Assembly: GCA_052035235.1 (NCBI GenBank)
Contig: JBPOHT010000017.1
Span: 1-64,000, forward strand
From: Solimonas_A sp052035235
GTDB lineage: Bacteria > Pseudomonadota > Gammaproteobacteria > Nevskiales > Nevskiaceae
Length of the DNA: 64,000 nucleotides
Direction: 5' to 3'
Shown here: positions 25,111 through 34,078 of the stretch, piece by piece
How the letters are laid out: every line of letters begins with the position of its first letter
Position numbering within the stretch: the stretch's first letter is position 1
Notes under the pieces: model-generated
The model's input: the letters and a program-made list of their open reading frames with translations, nothing else
Database searches by the model: none
Told to the model about the DNA's origin: nothing
Made by a program: the position numbers and the translations under genes

Positions 25111-28100
25111 TCAAGCTCCTTTTGCATAGGCGGGCGTATCTCGGGTGGGGAGCCGATACCAGAGCGCGTAGAGCGCGGGCACAAAAAGCAGCGTGATCGC
25201 CGTCCCGACGATAACGCCGCCAATCAGCACCACTGCCAGCGGTCCCCAGAAGCCGTTGAAGGCCAGGGGAATGAATGCGAAGGCAGCAGCGGCGGCGGTC
25301 AGAACCACCGGCCGTGCGCGTCGAACGGCGGCCTCGACGACCGCCGCGTAAGTGCTCATCCCGTCGGTGAGGTTGTCGGACACCTGCTGGGTGAGAATCA
25401 GCGTGTTGCGCATGAGGATGCCCGCCAGGCCGATGATGCCCAGCGTGGCCACGAAGCCGAAGGGCATGCCTGAAAGCAGCAGTGCCGCGACCGCTCCCAT
25501 CAGACCGAGCGGTGCAGTAGCCAGCACCATGAACATGCCTGAGAAGCTGCGCATCTGAAGCATGATGAAACTCATCATCAACACTACAACCAAGGGTTGC
25601 AGCTTCTGGATGGCAGCATTGGCTGTTTTCGAGCGTTCGACCGAGCCGCCGATCTCGATGCTGTATCCGTCCGGCAATTCCGATCTAAGTGGCTCCAGCG
25701 ATCGCCATACTTCTGCGGTCACGTCATTGACTTGCGCCCCTTCGATATCGGCATGTACAGGAATGTAGAGACGCCGGTTGTACCGCCGCAGCACCGGGTC
25801 CTCGAAGTCCACCACGAAGTCGCCGAGCTGCGCAATTGGAATCTTGCGCCCTTCGCGCGTCTTCAGTTCCAGCGAACCGCCGTCTCGACGATAGGCCTCA
25901 GAGCCACGCACGCGCAGCTCGACGCTGCGTACGTCTTCACGAATGATCGTCGCGGTGCTCCCGTGCAACTCCCCCTGCATTTGCTCGGCCACGTCGCGTG
26001 GTGTCAGGCCGATCAGGCGCAGGCGTTCGGCATCGGCACGTAGCCTGATGGTGGGCACCCGCTCGTCCCACTCCAGATGGGTCATCCGCGTGTTGGGGTG
26101 TGCAGCCATTGCGGCTCGCACCTTCTCCGCGATGCGGCGCAGCTCGACAGGATCATCGCCAAGCACGCGCATCGTCACCGGCCAGTCAACCGGCGGCCCG
26201 TAACGCAGCCGGGAAACGCGCACCATCACGCCAGGGAAAGCTCCGCCGTCGATCTGGGCCTGTAGCCGGCTGATGATGGTCTCGCGCGCGGCAACGTCTT
26301 CGCTAATCACCAGCACACGGGCGAAGGCTGGATTGGGCAACTGCGGAGACGCCGAAATGAAAAATCGTGGTGCTCCGGCACCGACGTAGGTGGAGTGGCT
26401 TCGGACGCCCGGCATCTTGACGAGCTGCGTCTCGACCGCCCGCGCCACAGCATCGGTGGCGGCAATCGAACTGCCTTGCGGCAGGTATATGTCGATCAGC
26501 ACCTCTGGCCGATCCGAGGGTGGAAAGAACTGCTTTTCCACCAATAGGATCATGCCCAGCACCGACAGCACCAGCAGCACCACAGTGCCACCGACGACGG
26601 TGCGGCGACGGTGCACGCACCATTCGATAACCCCTCTCAGACGGCGATATCCGGAGGTGTCATACAAGCCGGCCCCACCGTGCTGTGCAACGGTAGCTGC
26701 TGGCGGCGGCAGCAGGCGCGCGCCGAGATAGGGGGTGAAGGTGACGGCCACGATCCAAGACAGCAGCAGGGCAAAGGCCAGAACCCAGAAAATGCCTCCG
26801 GCATACTCGCCGGTGCTCGACGCTGCAAAGCCGATGGGCACGAAGCCGGCGATGGTGACCAGTGTCCCGAACAGCATCGGCGCGGCCGTGCTCGTCCAGG
26901 CGAAAGCGGCCGCATGCAGACGATCAAGGCCCTCCTCCATTTTTACCAGCATCATCTCGATGGAGATGATGGCGTCATCCACCAGCAGGCCGAGCGCAAG
27001 GATCAGCGCACCCAGTGTCACAAGGTTGAGATCGTGTCCGGCGAGGTGCATCAGGAAGAACGTCAATCCCAAGGTCACTGGCACAGCGATGCCCACCACC
27101 AGGGCAGCGCGCAGGCCGATTGCCACCGCGCTCACCAGCAGCACCACGCCGACGGCAATGAAGAACTTCAGCTGGAAGAGGCTGACTGATCGGTCGATTG
27201 ACTCGGCTTGGTTGGTAAGCCGGGTTAGATTGATGCCCAGTGGCAGTTGGGCGTGTTCTGTGGTCAGGAATTTGTCCAGCGACTTGCCGAGTGTCAGACC
27301 ATTGAAGCCGGATTTCATGACCACTCCGATCAGCACCGCGTCCTCACCGACCGCGCGAACGAGGTAACTCGGAGGTTCTTCGTAGCCGCGATGGATGGCG
27401 GCAATCTCATCCAGACGCAGGATGCGCTCGCCGATGCGGATCGGAAGCGCCAGCAGATGCTTGATGTCCGAAAGGTCGGCGTCCACGCGGAAATAGATGC
27501 GCGGTCCGCGGGACTCGATCAGGCCAGCCGGCAACAGGTGGTTATGGTCTTCGAGAGCAGCGAAAATCTGCTCCGGCGGTATGCCCAGATTGAGCAATCT
27601 GTCGTTGTCGATATCCACGTAATAGCGTTCGGGGCGCTCCCCCAGCAGCAAGGCCTTGTGGACTCCGGGAACGGCCTGCAGCCGGTCGCGGATGGCTTCA
27701 GCCTGACGCAGAACCAGCCGCTGCGGCAGGCCGGGTGCGGTCAGCGACAACAGGCAAAAATAGACATCGCTGAAGTCTTCATTGACGATGGGACCGATGG
27801 CTCCAGGCGGTAGTGTTCGCGCTTCCTCCTCCATCCGGCGCCGCACCTCGTAACGCAACTGGCGGGCACGCTCGCTACTGATGTAGTCCTGAAACTCGAC
27901 CATGAGGTCCACCCGGCCGGGGCGGATAGTGGTGTCGACGTGATGGACTTCGTCAACCTCTTGGATACGCTTTTCCAAACGTTGCGCGACCTGATCGCGC
28001 AGCGTTGCGGCGTCGGCCCCAGGCCACAGCGCCGATACCACCATCACCTTGAGCGTGAAGCTGGGGTCCTCGGCGCGCCCCATGCTGAAGAAGGTGTAGG

Positions 28101-28185
28101 CCCCGACGGCGAGCGACAGCAGCAGGAAGAAAAGAGTGACCGCGCCCTCGCGCACAGAAAGTGCGGATAGGTTGGGAAGCCTCAT
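25111..28185 (-). CDS. RND efflux transporter, inner-membrane pump subunit
   Basis: 1024 aa, standard AcrB/MexB-family length. An N-terminal membrane helix (LFFLLLSLAVGAYTFFSMG) is followed by the porter domain, a block of helices with LGLLVDDAIISIEMM, whose Asp pair relays protons, a second periplasmic loop, and C-terminal helices including GIIGLAGILMRNTLIL. It forms trimers that export lipophilic compounds with the lipoprotein adaptor encoded upstream; the adaptor stop and pump start overlap by 4 bp. No outer-membrane factor lies in the island, so a host TolC/OprM-type channel must serve, for example one like that at 62242-63663. It is the last gene of the eight-gene operon. Confidence 0.93.
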   Translation of the reverse strand: MRLPNLSALSVREGAVTLFFLLLSLAVGAYTFFSMGRAEDPSFTLKVMVVSALWPGADAATLRDQVAQRLEKRIQEVDEVHHVDTTIRPGRVDLMVEFQDYISSERARQLRYEVRRRMEEEARTLPPGAIGPIVNEDFSDVYFCLLSLTAPGLPQRLVLRQAEAIRDRLQAVPGVHKALLLGERPERYYVDIDNDRLLNLGIPPEQIFAALEDHNHLLPAGLIESRGPRIYFRVDADLSDIKHLLALPIRIGERILRLDEIAAIHRGYEEPPSYLVRAVGEDAVLIGVVMKSGFNGLTLGKSLDKFLTTEHAQLPLGINLTRLTNQAESIDRSVSLFQLKFFIAVGVVLLVSAVAIGLRAALVVGIAVPVTLGLTFFLMHLAGHDLNLVTLGALILALGLLVDDAIISIEMMLVKMEEGLDRLHAAAFAWTSTAAPMLFGTLVTIAGFVPIGFAASSTGEYAGGIFWVLAFALLLSWIVAVTFTPYLGARLLPPPAATVAQHGGAGLYDTSGYRRLRGVIEWCVHRRRTVVGGTVVLLVLSVLGMILLVEKQFFPPSDRPEVLIDIYLPQGSSIAATDAVARAVETQLVKMPGVRSHSTYVGAGAPRFFISASPQLPNPAFARVLVISEDVAARETIISRLQAQIDGGAFPGVMVRVSRLRYGPPVDWPVTMRVLGDDPVELRRIAEKVRAAMAAHPNTRMTHLEWDERVPTIRLRADAERLRLIGLTPRDVAEQMQGELHGSTATIIREDVRSVELRVRGSEAYRRDGGSLELKTREGRKIPIAQLGDFVVDFEDPVLRRYNRRLYIPVHADIEGAQVNDVTAEVWRSLEPLRSELPDGYSIEIGGSVERSKTANAAIQKLQPLVVVLMMSFIMLQMRSFSGMFMVLATAPLGLMGAVAALLLSGMPFGFVATLGIIGLAGILMRNTLILTQQVSDNLTDGMSTYAAVVEAAVRRARPVVLTAAAAAFAFIPLAFNGFWGPLAVVLIGGVIVGTAITLLFVPALYALWYRLPTRDTPAYAKGA

Positions 28186-29333
28186 TGCCGCCGCTCGCGC
28201 ACCGCCATGCCAGGTCGCAGCAAATTCCCGCCGACAGCGACGATGCGCGCCTCCGGCGGCAGTGAAGTCTGCACACGTGCGGTGTCTCCTTCAAGCGTAA
28301 GCACCCGCACCGGAACGGGCTCCACACCGGCGTTGGTCATACGCCAGATTCGAGGACCTTCGCCGCGCTCGTCAACGGCGGAGAGGGGCACGCGATAGAC
28401 CTCTGCTGTGGCTGCTTGGTCCACTTTCTGTCCTGGCTCTGGTTGCGGAACGTCGAAGCGTGCACGCACTACGGTGCCCAGCGGCAATTGCGCGGCTTCT
28501 TGCGGCAGCTGATAGCGCGCACGCCAGGTGCGGCTGATGGCATCCGCAGCACCTGCTGCCTCGCGCAGGGTCAGCTTGAGTGTCGAGCTGTCATCCAGCT
28601 GCAGCAGGCCGCTCGCAGGCGGGCGCAGCCGTTCGGGCAGAAAGACTTCGACCTCGTGTAGGGCCCCGCTGGCTAGACGACCAACGGGTTCGCCGGCGGC
28701 GACCACTTGGCCTGGCTCGCCGGTGACCTCGATCAGCACACCGTCTTGCCGAGCGGAGATACGCGAATAGCCGAGAACATTGCGCGCCTGCTGAAGCCGG
28801 GCTTTTGCGGCCTGCTCCTGCGCGCGCGCTTGCTCGTCCGCCACCTGCTCGCGTTGCAGCGCCTGGCGACTGATCGTGCCTTGCGCTGACAAGGTTTCTG
28901 CGCGAGCCAGGTCGGCACCACGCAGGCTTCTTGCGGCCTGCGCGGAGGCAAGGTCCGCTTCAGCAGCACGCATGGACTGCTCGAAGTCCTTCGGATCCAA
29001 CCGAAAAAGCGGCTGACCAGCCACTACCTTGTCCCCGGCTTCGGCGAGACGCGCCGCGATGCGCCCACCGACCTCAAAGGACAGTAGCGTCTCGAAGCGT
29101 GCGCGCACTGTGCCGGACACGACCACTGCTGTGCCTGAAACAGGCTCTAGCGCCACGCTCAAAACCCATGGAGCGGGCTCGGTGACGGGTTCATCGCTGC
29201 GCTTACAGCTCATGAGCGCACCACATAGGAGAGCCAGCGACATCGCGAAAAGATGGCGCGCAGGAGATGCTGCATCGTTGGGAGATGAGGAGACCAGCGG
29301 ATTCGGCGAGAGGCGGATGGCTTGCGTTCTCAT
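28182..29333 (-). CDS. RND efflux periplasmic adaptor lipoprotein
   Basis: 383 aa membrane-fusion protein. The N terminus has a signal with a lipobox-like ALMSC near residue 43. The lipoyl halves are VEVGGRIAARLAEAGDKV-like (VGGRIAARLAEAGDKVVAGQ) and ISARQDGVLIEVTGEPGQVV, separated by a coiled-coil hairpin (about 110-175), with beta-barrel and membrane-proximal domains after. The start at 29333 overlaps the hydrolase stop (ATGA); the longer frame upstream is antisense to the hydrolase. It links the pump to an outer-membrane channel. Confidence 0.9.
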   Translation of the reverse strand: MRTQAIRLSPNPLVSSSPNDAASPARHLFAMSLALLCGALMSCKRSDEPVTEPAPWVLSVALEPVSGTAVVVSGTVRARFETLLSFEVGGRIAARLAEAGDKVVAGQPLFRLDPKDFEQSMRAAEADLASAQAARSLRGADLARAETLSAQGTISRQALQREQVADEQARAQEQAAKARLQQARNVLGYSRISARQDGVLIEVTGEPGQVVAAGEPVGRLASGALHEVEVFLPERLRPPASGLLQLDDSSTLKLTLREAAGAADAISRTWRARYQLPQEAAQLPLGTVVRARFDVPQPEPGQKVDQAATAEVYRVPLSAVDERGEGPRIWRMTNAGVEPVPVRVLTLEGDTARVQTSLPPEARIVAVGGNLLRPGMAVRERRQ

Positions 29334-30295
29334 TGCGTTTGGCCGTCTGTCTGCGCGCGCGTCCCGGCTTGCTGCGCCAGCAGGCGCCTGATGGCGTCCG
29401 CGACCGCCTGCGGATGCTCCATTGGCAAAAAGTGCGTCGTGTTCGTCACGGTAGTGACCTCGGCAGCCGGCAAGACAGTCCTCAAGCGCTGACGCGCGGC
29501 CGGCGCAAAGGTCGAAGCATGCGACGCGCTCAGTGCGATGACGGGACAGCGCAATCGGCGGATGTCTGGCCAGGCGTTGTGCTCGGTATGCGTGAAGGTC
29601 GCGCTCTCCCAAGCCGGTGCGCAGGCCAGGCGAACACCCATGTCGTCATCCACGAAGCCGTGCTCGACGTAAGCATCCAGCCACGGCGCTGGCCAACTGC
29701 GGAAGCCGCCTCTCCCGCGATATTTCTCGACGGCCTCGGCGCGGGATGCAAAATGCGCGCGGCGGCGCGCCGCCCCCGCAGCTAAACCGAAGCGGTGCGA
29801 TTGCCGCAGCAGCTTGGCGGTGCGCAGCTGCAAACCCTGCACGCGGTCGAGGATCACCGGCTCGGCCAGCACCAGGCCCTGCACACGCGCTGGCAGACGG
29901 GCAGCCGCCATGATACTGGCGGTGGCGCCAATCGAATGGCCGGCCAGCCAGACTGGCTCTTCCTGACTCTCGACCAGCGCGCAGAGGTCATCGTAGTAAG
30001 TCCGCCAGCCACGGAAGCTGCTTAGTGCGCCCGCTGCCGCGCTGGCACCGTGGCCGCGCATGTCCCAGGCCAGCACGTTGAAGTCTTCGGCCAGCGTATC
30101 GAGCAAGGGGTGATAGGTGCGACCGTGGAAGCCGGTGGCGTGTGCCCAGTGCAGCGTCGGGCGACCGCGCTGGTGCGGCCAGCGCCAGACGGTGATCTCC
30201 TGGCCATCCGGTGCGACGATGGCAACGGGTTCAACGCCCATGCGACCGGCATGCGCATCGCTACCCAAAGTCATTGCTTCGGCAGTCGCGGTCAC
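29330..30295 (-). CDS. Alpha/beta hydrolase
   Basis: 321 aa. It has HATGFHGRTYHPLLDTLAED, DMRGHGAS, the nucleophile elbow GHSIGA (Ser near 123) and the C-terminal His in NTTHFLPMEHP, so it is an esterase, lactonase or dehalogenase-like fold with a complete triad (acid unassigned). There is no signal peptide. It overlaps the thioesterase stop and the adaptor start by 4 bp each. Within the operon it may act on an ester or thioester made by the oxygenase branch, which is inference. Confidence 0.83.
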   Translation of the reverse strand: MTATAEAMTLGSDAHAGRMGVEPVAIVAPDGQEITVWRWPHQRGRPTLHWAHATGFHGRTYHPLLDTLAEDFNVLAWDMRGHGASAAAGALSSFRGWRTYYDDLCALVESQEEPVWLAGHSIGATASIMAAARLPARVQGLVLAEPVILDRVQGLQLRTAKLLRQSHRFGLAAGAARRRAHFASRAEAVEKYRGRGGFRSWPAPWLDAYVEHGFVDDDMGVRLACAPAWESATFTHTEHNAWPDIRRLRCPVIALSASHASTFAPAARQRLRTVLPAAEVTTVTNTTHFLPMEHPQAVADAIRRLLAQQAGTRAQTDGQTQ

Positions 30296-31266
30296 GCGGA
30301 TGCCTCCGCCGCAGAGGGTTCCGCACTGGCGGTGGACGAATTGAGAAGAATCTGCACGCGGCCGGTTGCCACCGGCACGCGATCCTCCGACTGCCAGCAG
30401 ACGACCCTGGCCAGCACGGTGCGTCGGGTGCGGCGAACGATCTCCGCCGTGGCGTAGGAGTCCACCGTCCGCGCCGAACGCAGATAGTCGATGTCGCAGT
30501 TGAGGATCCGCAGCGCGCTGTTCTCGCCCTGGCCAGCTCCGACGGCCACGCGCGCGGCCTCCTCGATCAGACCACCCAGCACGCCACCATGCAGGGCAGG
30601 AATCTGGATATTGCCGATCAGCGCTTCACGGAAAGGTAGATGCAGCCGCAGGCCATCACTCCCACCAAGCACTTCAACGCCTAGATACTGCGCGTAGGAG
30701 CGGGCCGGTTTACTGAGGTTCGGCGCCGGAGTGGCCGTCTGCAGCAAGCTCGCAGGCCGTGTGTCGAGTGGCGGCGCGGCGTCAAAACGCCGGCCCCGGG
30801 TGCTACGCATGAAGGTGGCATCGCCCGTGGCCAACTGCTCCCGGCTGCCTTCGGCATGCACCAGGCAACGCACGAAAGCCACATCGTCGGTAACGGCCTC
30901 GCATCTCGCATCGACGACCAGAGCATGGTCGCACGGCGCGGGCCGCAGGTAGTTCATCCGCAGGTCCAGCGTGGCGATTGGCGTCAGCGTCCGCGTGGCG
31001 GCGAATACGGCCAGGCCGGCTGCGGAGTCGGCGAGCGAATAAAGCACGCTGCTGCATATCGATTCGCCGGGTTCATCCAGAAAATGAGCTTGCGGCACCA
31101 GACGCATACAGGCCTGCGGCCCTTCTGTTGGCAGGATCGCCATGCCGAGGTCGCGGCTGTGCGGGACGCGCTCACAGAAGAAGCGAGCAAGTGCGACCGG
31201 ATCGCCCAGAGAGTTGAATCGGGCGTCGGTGGCCGCCATGCTGTCCTCAGGAATGTCAGGCCTCAT
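30292..31266 (-). CDS. Tandem hot-dog thioesterase (PaaI-like)
   Basis: 324 aa with two hot-dog halves. The first (about 60-165) contains ATLDLRMNYLRPAP, the second (about 190-305) PALHGGVLGGLIEEAARVA and CDIDYLRSA, both typical of PaaI/4HBT acyl-CoA thioesterases. In the second half HGGVLGGLIEEAA carries the expected active-site region. It probably hydrolyses acyl- or aryl-CoA in the cytoplasm. A start at an internal Met nine codons in is possible. It overlaps its neighbours by 4 bp on both sides. Confidence 0.82.
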   Translation of the reverse strand: MRPDIPEDSMAATDARFNSLGDPVALARFFCERVPHSRDLGMAILPTEGPQACMRLVPQAHFLDEPGESICSSVLYSLADSAAGLAVFAATRTLTPIATLDLRMNYLRPAPCDHALVVDARCEAVTDDVAFVRCLVHAEGSREQLATGDATFMRSTRGRRFDAAPPLDTRPASLLQTATPAPNLSKPARSYAQYLGVEVLGGSDGLRLHLPFREALIGNIQIPALHGGVLGGLIEEAARVAVGAGQGENSALRILNCDIDYLRSARTVDSYATAEIVRRTRRTVLARVVCWQSEDRVPVATGRVQILLNSSTASAEPSAAEASA

Positions 31267-31982
31267 CGATCGGATGCGACTTCGCTACGCACGTCATCGT
31301 CGAAGTTTGACTCTTCGAGACGGCTCATCTGGCTGTAGTGCTGGCGGAAGGTCGTCACCATGCTGGCGAGCGGAACGTCGTCGAACTCGCCGCGCATCGA
31401 CAGGTATTCCATGTGGCGGTTTCCGGCACGGTCGAGGGGGTGATAGATCGAGTCCTCGCGGCCGTCGAACTCCAACGGCAGCAAGCCGAAGCGTTCGCAC
31501 AGCTCGATGTTGAACGCCGGCGTCGCCTTGACCCATCCGCCATCAAGCCGGATCGAGGTGTAGCCATGCCAGTAAAAGATATCGGTCTTCATCGTCTCCC
31601 GCAGACGCGCCGTGGACAGGTGATTGCGCACATCGGCAAACCCGACTCTGGCGGGGATGCTCAAAGCCCGGCAGGCGGCGGCCAGCAGCACGGCCTTGGT
31701 TACGCACCAGCCGTGTCCGGTGTCTAGCACGCGACTGGCCTTCATGCCGTAGGGGGTCAGATCCAGCTGATAGGGGTCGTAGCGGAAGCCGTCACGAACG
31801 GCGTAGTAAAGCGCCACGGCCTTTTCACGCATGGGCTGGCCTGCTCTTTCATGCGCTTGCGCGAACCGTATGACCGCAGCGTGGTCGGAATTGATGATGG
31901 CGGTGGGACATAGCGCCCCGGAGATGGTTTGCGTCGCGGCAGCGTCCTGGCAATCGCTGGGTCGAAGGGAAGCCGTGGTCAT
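31263..31982 (-). CDS. Transglutaminase-like cysteine protein
   Basis: 239 aa from the ATG at 31982. The Cys is in DTGHGWCVTKAVLLAAACRALSI-type sequence (GHGWCVTKA), followed by IPARVGFADVRNH and the His in FYWHGYTSI. Where the classical triad has Asp in a W-V-x-x-D-P pattern, this protein reads WVKATPAFN, so the acid is Thr. Members of the family cleave or form amide bonds; here activity is open. An ATG at 32033 would lie within a 12-bp hairpin, so the later start is preferred. It is coupled to the thioesterase by an ATGA overlap. Confidence 0.8.
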   Translation of the reverse strand: MTTASLRPSDCQDAAATQTISGALCPTAIINSDHAAVIRFAQAHERAGQPMREKAVALYYAVRDGFRYDPYQLDLTPYGMKASRVLDTGHGWCVTKAVLLAAACRALSIPARVGFADVRNHLSTARLRETMKTDIFYWHGYTSIRLDGGWVKATPAFNIELCERFGLLPLEFDGREDSIYHPLDRAGNRHMEYLSMRGEFDDVPLASMVTTFRQHYSQMSRLEESNFDDDVRSEVASDR

Positions 31983-32024
31983 GGGAATCGGAATGGGAAG
32001 ACGGGCGCGTGGATGCGGCGCTGC

Positions 32025-32065
32025 ATACCCCATCGCTGGCGGCAGAGCCGTCGGCGATGGGGTAT
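32025..32065 (-). promoter_or_regulatory. Intercistronic stem-loop within the cargo operon
   Basis: A perfect 12-bp stem (32025-32036 with 32054-32065) with a 17-nt loop lies 7 bp after the stop of the diiron gene and before the transglutaminase-like gene. It is the only wide gap in the operon and lacks a U-run, so it fits an attenuator or an mRNA processing or stabilising site that sets the first three genes apart from the last five. Confidence 0.6.
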
Positions 32066-32072
32066 AGCCTAT

Positions 32073-33320
32073 TCAAGCTGCCTCGCGGAGCTTCTCGATG
32101 GCCTGTTGGGCGAGCGCGTCATTGTCGCGCAGCAGGTCCTGCTCAGAGAGCTGGCTGGCGTTCTTGCCGCCGGCGTAGGCCATCAGGCCAGCCTTCTCGT
32201 AGTAGCTCTCCATGCGGGGCGAGAGCAGGCCGATGTATTGGAGATTCGGCACCAGGCGCTGGAACATGATGCTGCGGAACTTGGTCATGGCTGGCGACTC
32301 GGCCATCAAGCGGTTCCAGGTCGCGCGCGGAACGCGGTGCGCAAACCACTCGTCGTGGATTTCGTGGGCGAAGAAGCGGTTGCGCATCAGCATCGCCACC
32401 TCGAAAGCCCAATCCTCACGCTCGCGACGCTCCGAGGCAGAGAGGTTCTTGGTGAAGTGCTCACGAAGCGCCAAGACGCCATAGTGGACATGGCGGGCTT
32501 CGTCCTGGATCACGTAGCGGAGCAGGTTCTTCAGCAGCGGCTCGCCGGTCTGGTTGTACATCGTGGAAAAGGCACCCAGCGCGAGCCCTTCGACCATGAT
32601 CTGCATGCCGAGGAATTTCACGTCCCAGCGCGAGTCGGTGAGCAGGTCATCGATGATGACGAAGAGGTTGTCGTTGACCTTGTATACACGCTCTATTTTG
32701 GTCTCCAGGTAACGCAGAAACACCTCCAGATGGCGCGCCTCATCCATCACCTGGGTGGCGCCATAGAGCTTGCCATCGACCCAACTGACGGCTTCCGTGC
32801 ATTGCGCAGAGGCGTAGAGCGCGCCTTGCTCGCCGTGCATGAACTGCGACAGCATCCAGGCCGCGAAGTGGTAGTTGAGCTTCTGCTTTTCGGTAGCGTC
32901 GAGCTTCACACCCGCAGCCTCCAGCCCATCGAACGGCGCAAACGGCGTGTGGCCGAGGATGGGCGTTTCTGGATTCATCGGATCGACCTGCGTGCTCCAG
33001 TCGAGCTGCCATTCGCCGTCCCACTGGTTGGCGACTGCCCGGCGGTAAAGGTCATACATCTCGGGGAAGTCGGTGCCGTAGTTCAGGTCGAAATGCACGG
33101 CATGGCCGGATTTCATCGGCACGCAATCGTCGCCCTTGCCCTTGCGCTGCCAGAGGCCGCGGTAAGCTGAGGGCAACATGCTCGCCCCGACCTTGGGGTC
33201 GCGAATCTCCGCGACGAGTGAGATGTTCTCCATCGTCTGCGTGACCTTGTTCTGCATCTTGAGCGGCAGGCCGTTCAACATGCGGCCAAGTTTCAGGGCA
33301 GCGGGGGTGGCGGTACTCAT
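32073..33320 (-). CDS. Ferritin-like diiron oxygenase
   Basis: 415 aa, all-helical. The ligand set is complete and regular: Glu164 (HGEQ), Glu194 and His197 (DEARH), Glu244 (VEGLA), Glu274 and His277 (DEARH). This E-ExxH-E-ExxH order with spacings of 30, 50 and 30 is that of acyl-ACP desaturases, bacterial multicomponent monooxygenases, class I ribonucleotide reductase R2 and AurF-type N-oxygenases. The radical Tyr of R2 is not evident. The reductase two genes upstream is the likely electron source, so an oxygenation or desaturation of a lipophilic substrate is inferred. The start overlaps the MerR stop by 4 bp. Confidence 0.83.
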   Translation of the reverse strand: MSTATPAALKLGRMLNGLPLKMQNKVTQTMENISLVAEIRDPKVGASMLPSAYRGLWQRKGKGDDCVPMKSGHAVHFDLNYGTDFPEMYDLYRRAVANQWDGEWQLDWSTQVDPMNPETPILGHTPFAPFDGLEAAGVKLDATEKQKLNYHFAAWMLSQFMHGEQGALYASAQCTEAVSWVDGKLYGATQVMDEARHLEVFLRYLETKIERVYKVNDNLFVIIDDLLTDSRWDVKFLGMQIMVEGLALGAFSTMYNQTGEPLLKNLLRYVIQDEARHVHYGVLALREHFTKNLSASERREREDWAFEVAMLMRNRFFAHEIHDEWFAHRVPRATWNRLMAESPAMTKFRSIMFQRLVPNLQYIGLLSPRMESYYEKAGLMAYAGGKNASQLSEQDLLRDNDALAQQAIEKLREAA

Positions 33321-34078
33321 ACGGTTCTCTCCTCCTGGGACGGGGTCGTCTGCGCTGCGGAGGCCCCATACACCTCCAGCAGCGCCGAAATCATGCGTTC
33401 ATGGCGGATCACCAGCAGCCGGTGGATGGCCGGGATAACGGTGTGCAACAGCGAATCGATCTCAGCCGGGCGCAACTGCTGAACGCGGTCCTTGAACAAA
33501 GCGACTTCGCGCTCGAACAGCAGCTTGGCGGCCTGATCGATGTAGCCGATGTCGCGAGGGCTGAAACCCTTTTCGGCGTTGATGCCGGCATCGCGCACCA
33601 CGGTCCAGAGCCGCAGGCACTCGGCCTCGTCGGCGTCGAGCGCCTCGTTATCGGCAGAGGTGAGCAGCTTGATGTCGCGCAGCTCTTGCAGCTCGCCGGG
33701 GGTAAGGCCCAGCTCACCGGCAAGATCGCCTGCGGTCTTGCAGTCGCCGCCGGGCCTCTGCTGACGAAGGTCGTTGAGTCTCAAACGACGCAGGGCTTGC
33801 AGCGTGGCGAACTGGTCGGCACTGAACTGAAGTTCCGGCTGGTCGTCGAGAAGGCTCTTGATCGCCTTCAAGGGCAGCAGATGCTCCTCACGCAAGGAGC
33901 GGATCAATCGCAGACGGTGCAGGTGTTCGTCGCCGTAGAGGGCGGCGTTGTGCGCGGTCTTGCGGGCCGGTGGGAGCAGCCCTTCACGTAGGTAGAAGTG
34001 GATGGTCTCCCGGGTCACGCCCGAGCGCCGAACCACTTCGGCCATCCGGTAGGTGGACTCCGCGGCAGCACTCATCAT
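33317..34078 (-). CDS. MerR-family transcriptional regulator
   Basis: 253 aa; the start may instead be the next codon, ATG at 34075, which has better spacing from GGAGA. The HTH plus wing (residues about 10-80) reads YRMAEVVRRSGVTRETIHFYLREGLLPPA followed by LHRLRLIRSLREEHLLPLKAIKSLL. The long C-terminal helical region has no Cys cluster, so a metal sensor is unlikely and a hydrophobic ligand is plausible. It is encoded inside the operon between reductase and oxygenase, overlapping both, and probably controls the promoter at about 35190-35250. Confidence 0.85.
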   Translation of the reverse strand: MMSAAAESTYRMAEVVRRSGVTRETIHFYLREGLLPPARKTAHNAALYGDEHLHRLRLIRSLREEHLLPLKAIKSLLDDQPELQFSADQFATLQALRRLRLNDLRQQRPGGDCKTAGDLAGELGLTPGELQELRDIKLLTSADNEALDADEAECLRLWTVVRDAGINAEKGFSPRDIGYIDQAAKLLFEREVALFKDRVQQLRPAEIDSLLHTVIPAIHRLLVIRHERMISALLEVYGASAAQTTPSQEERTV

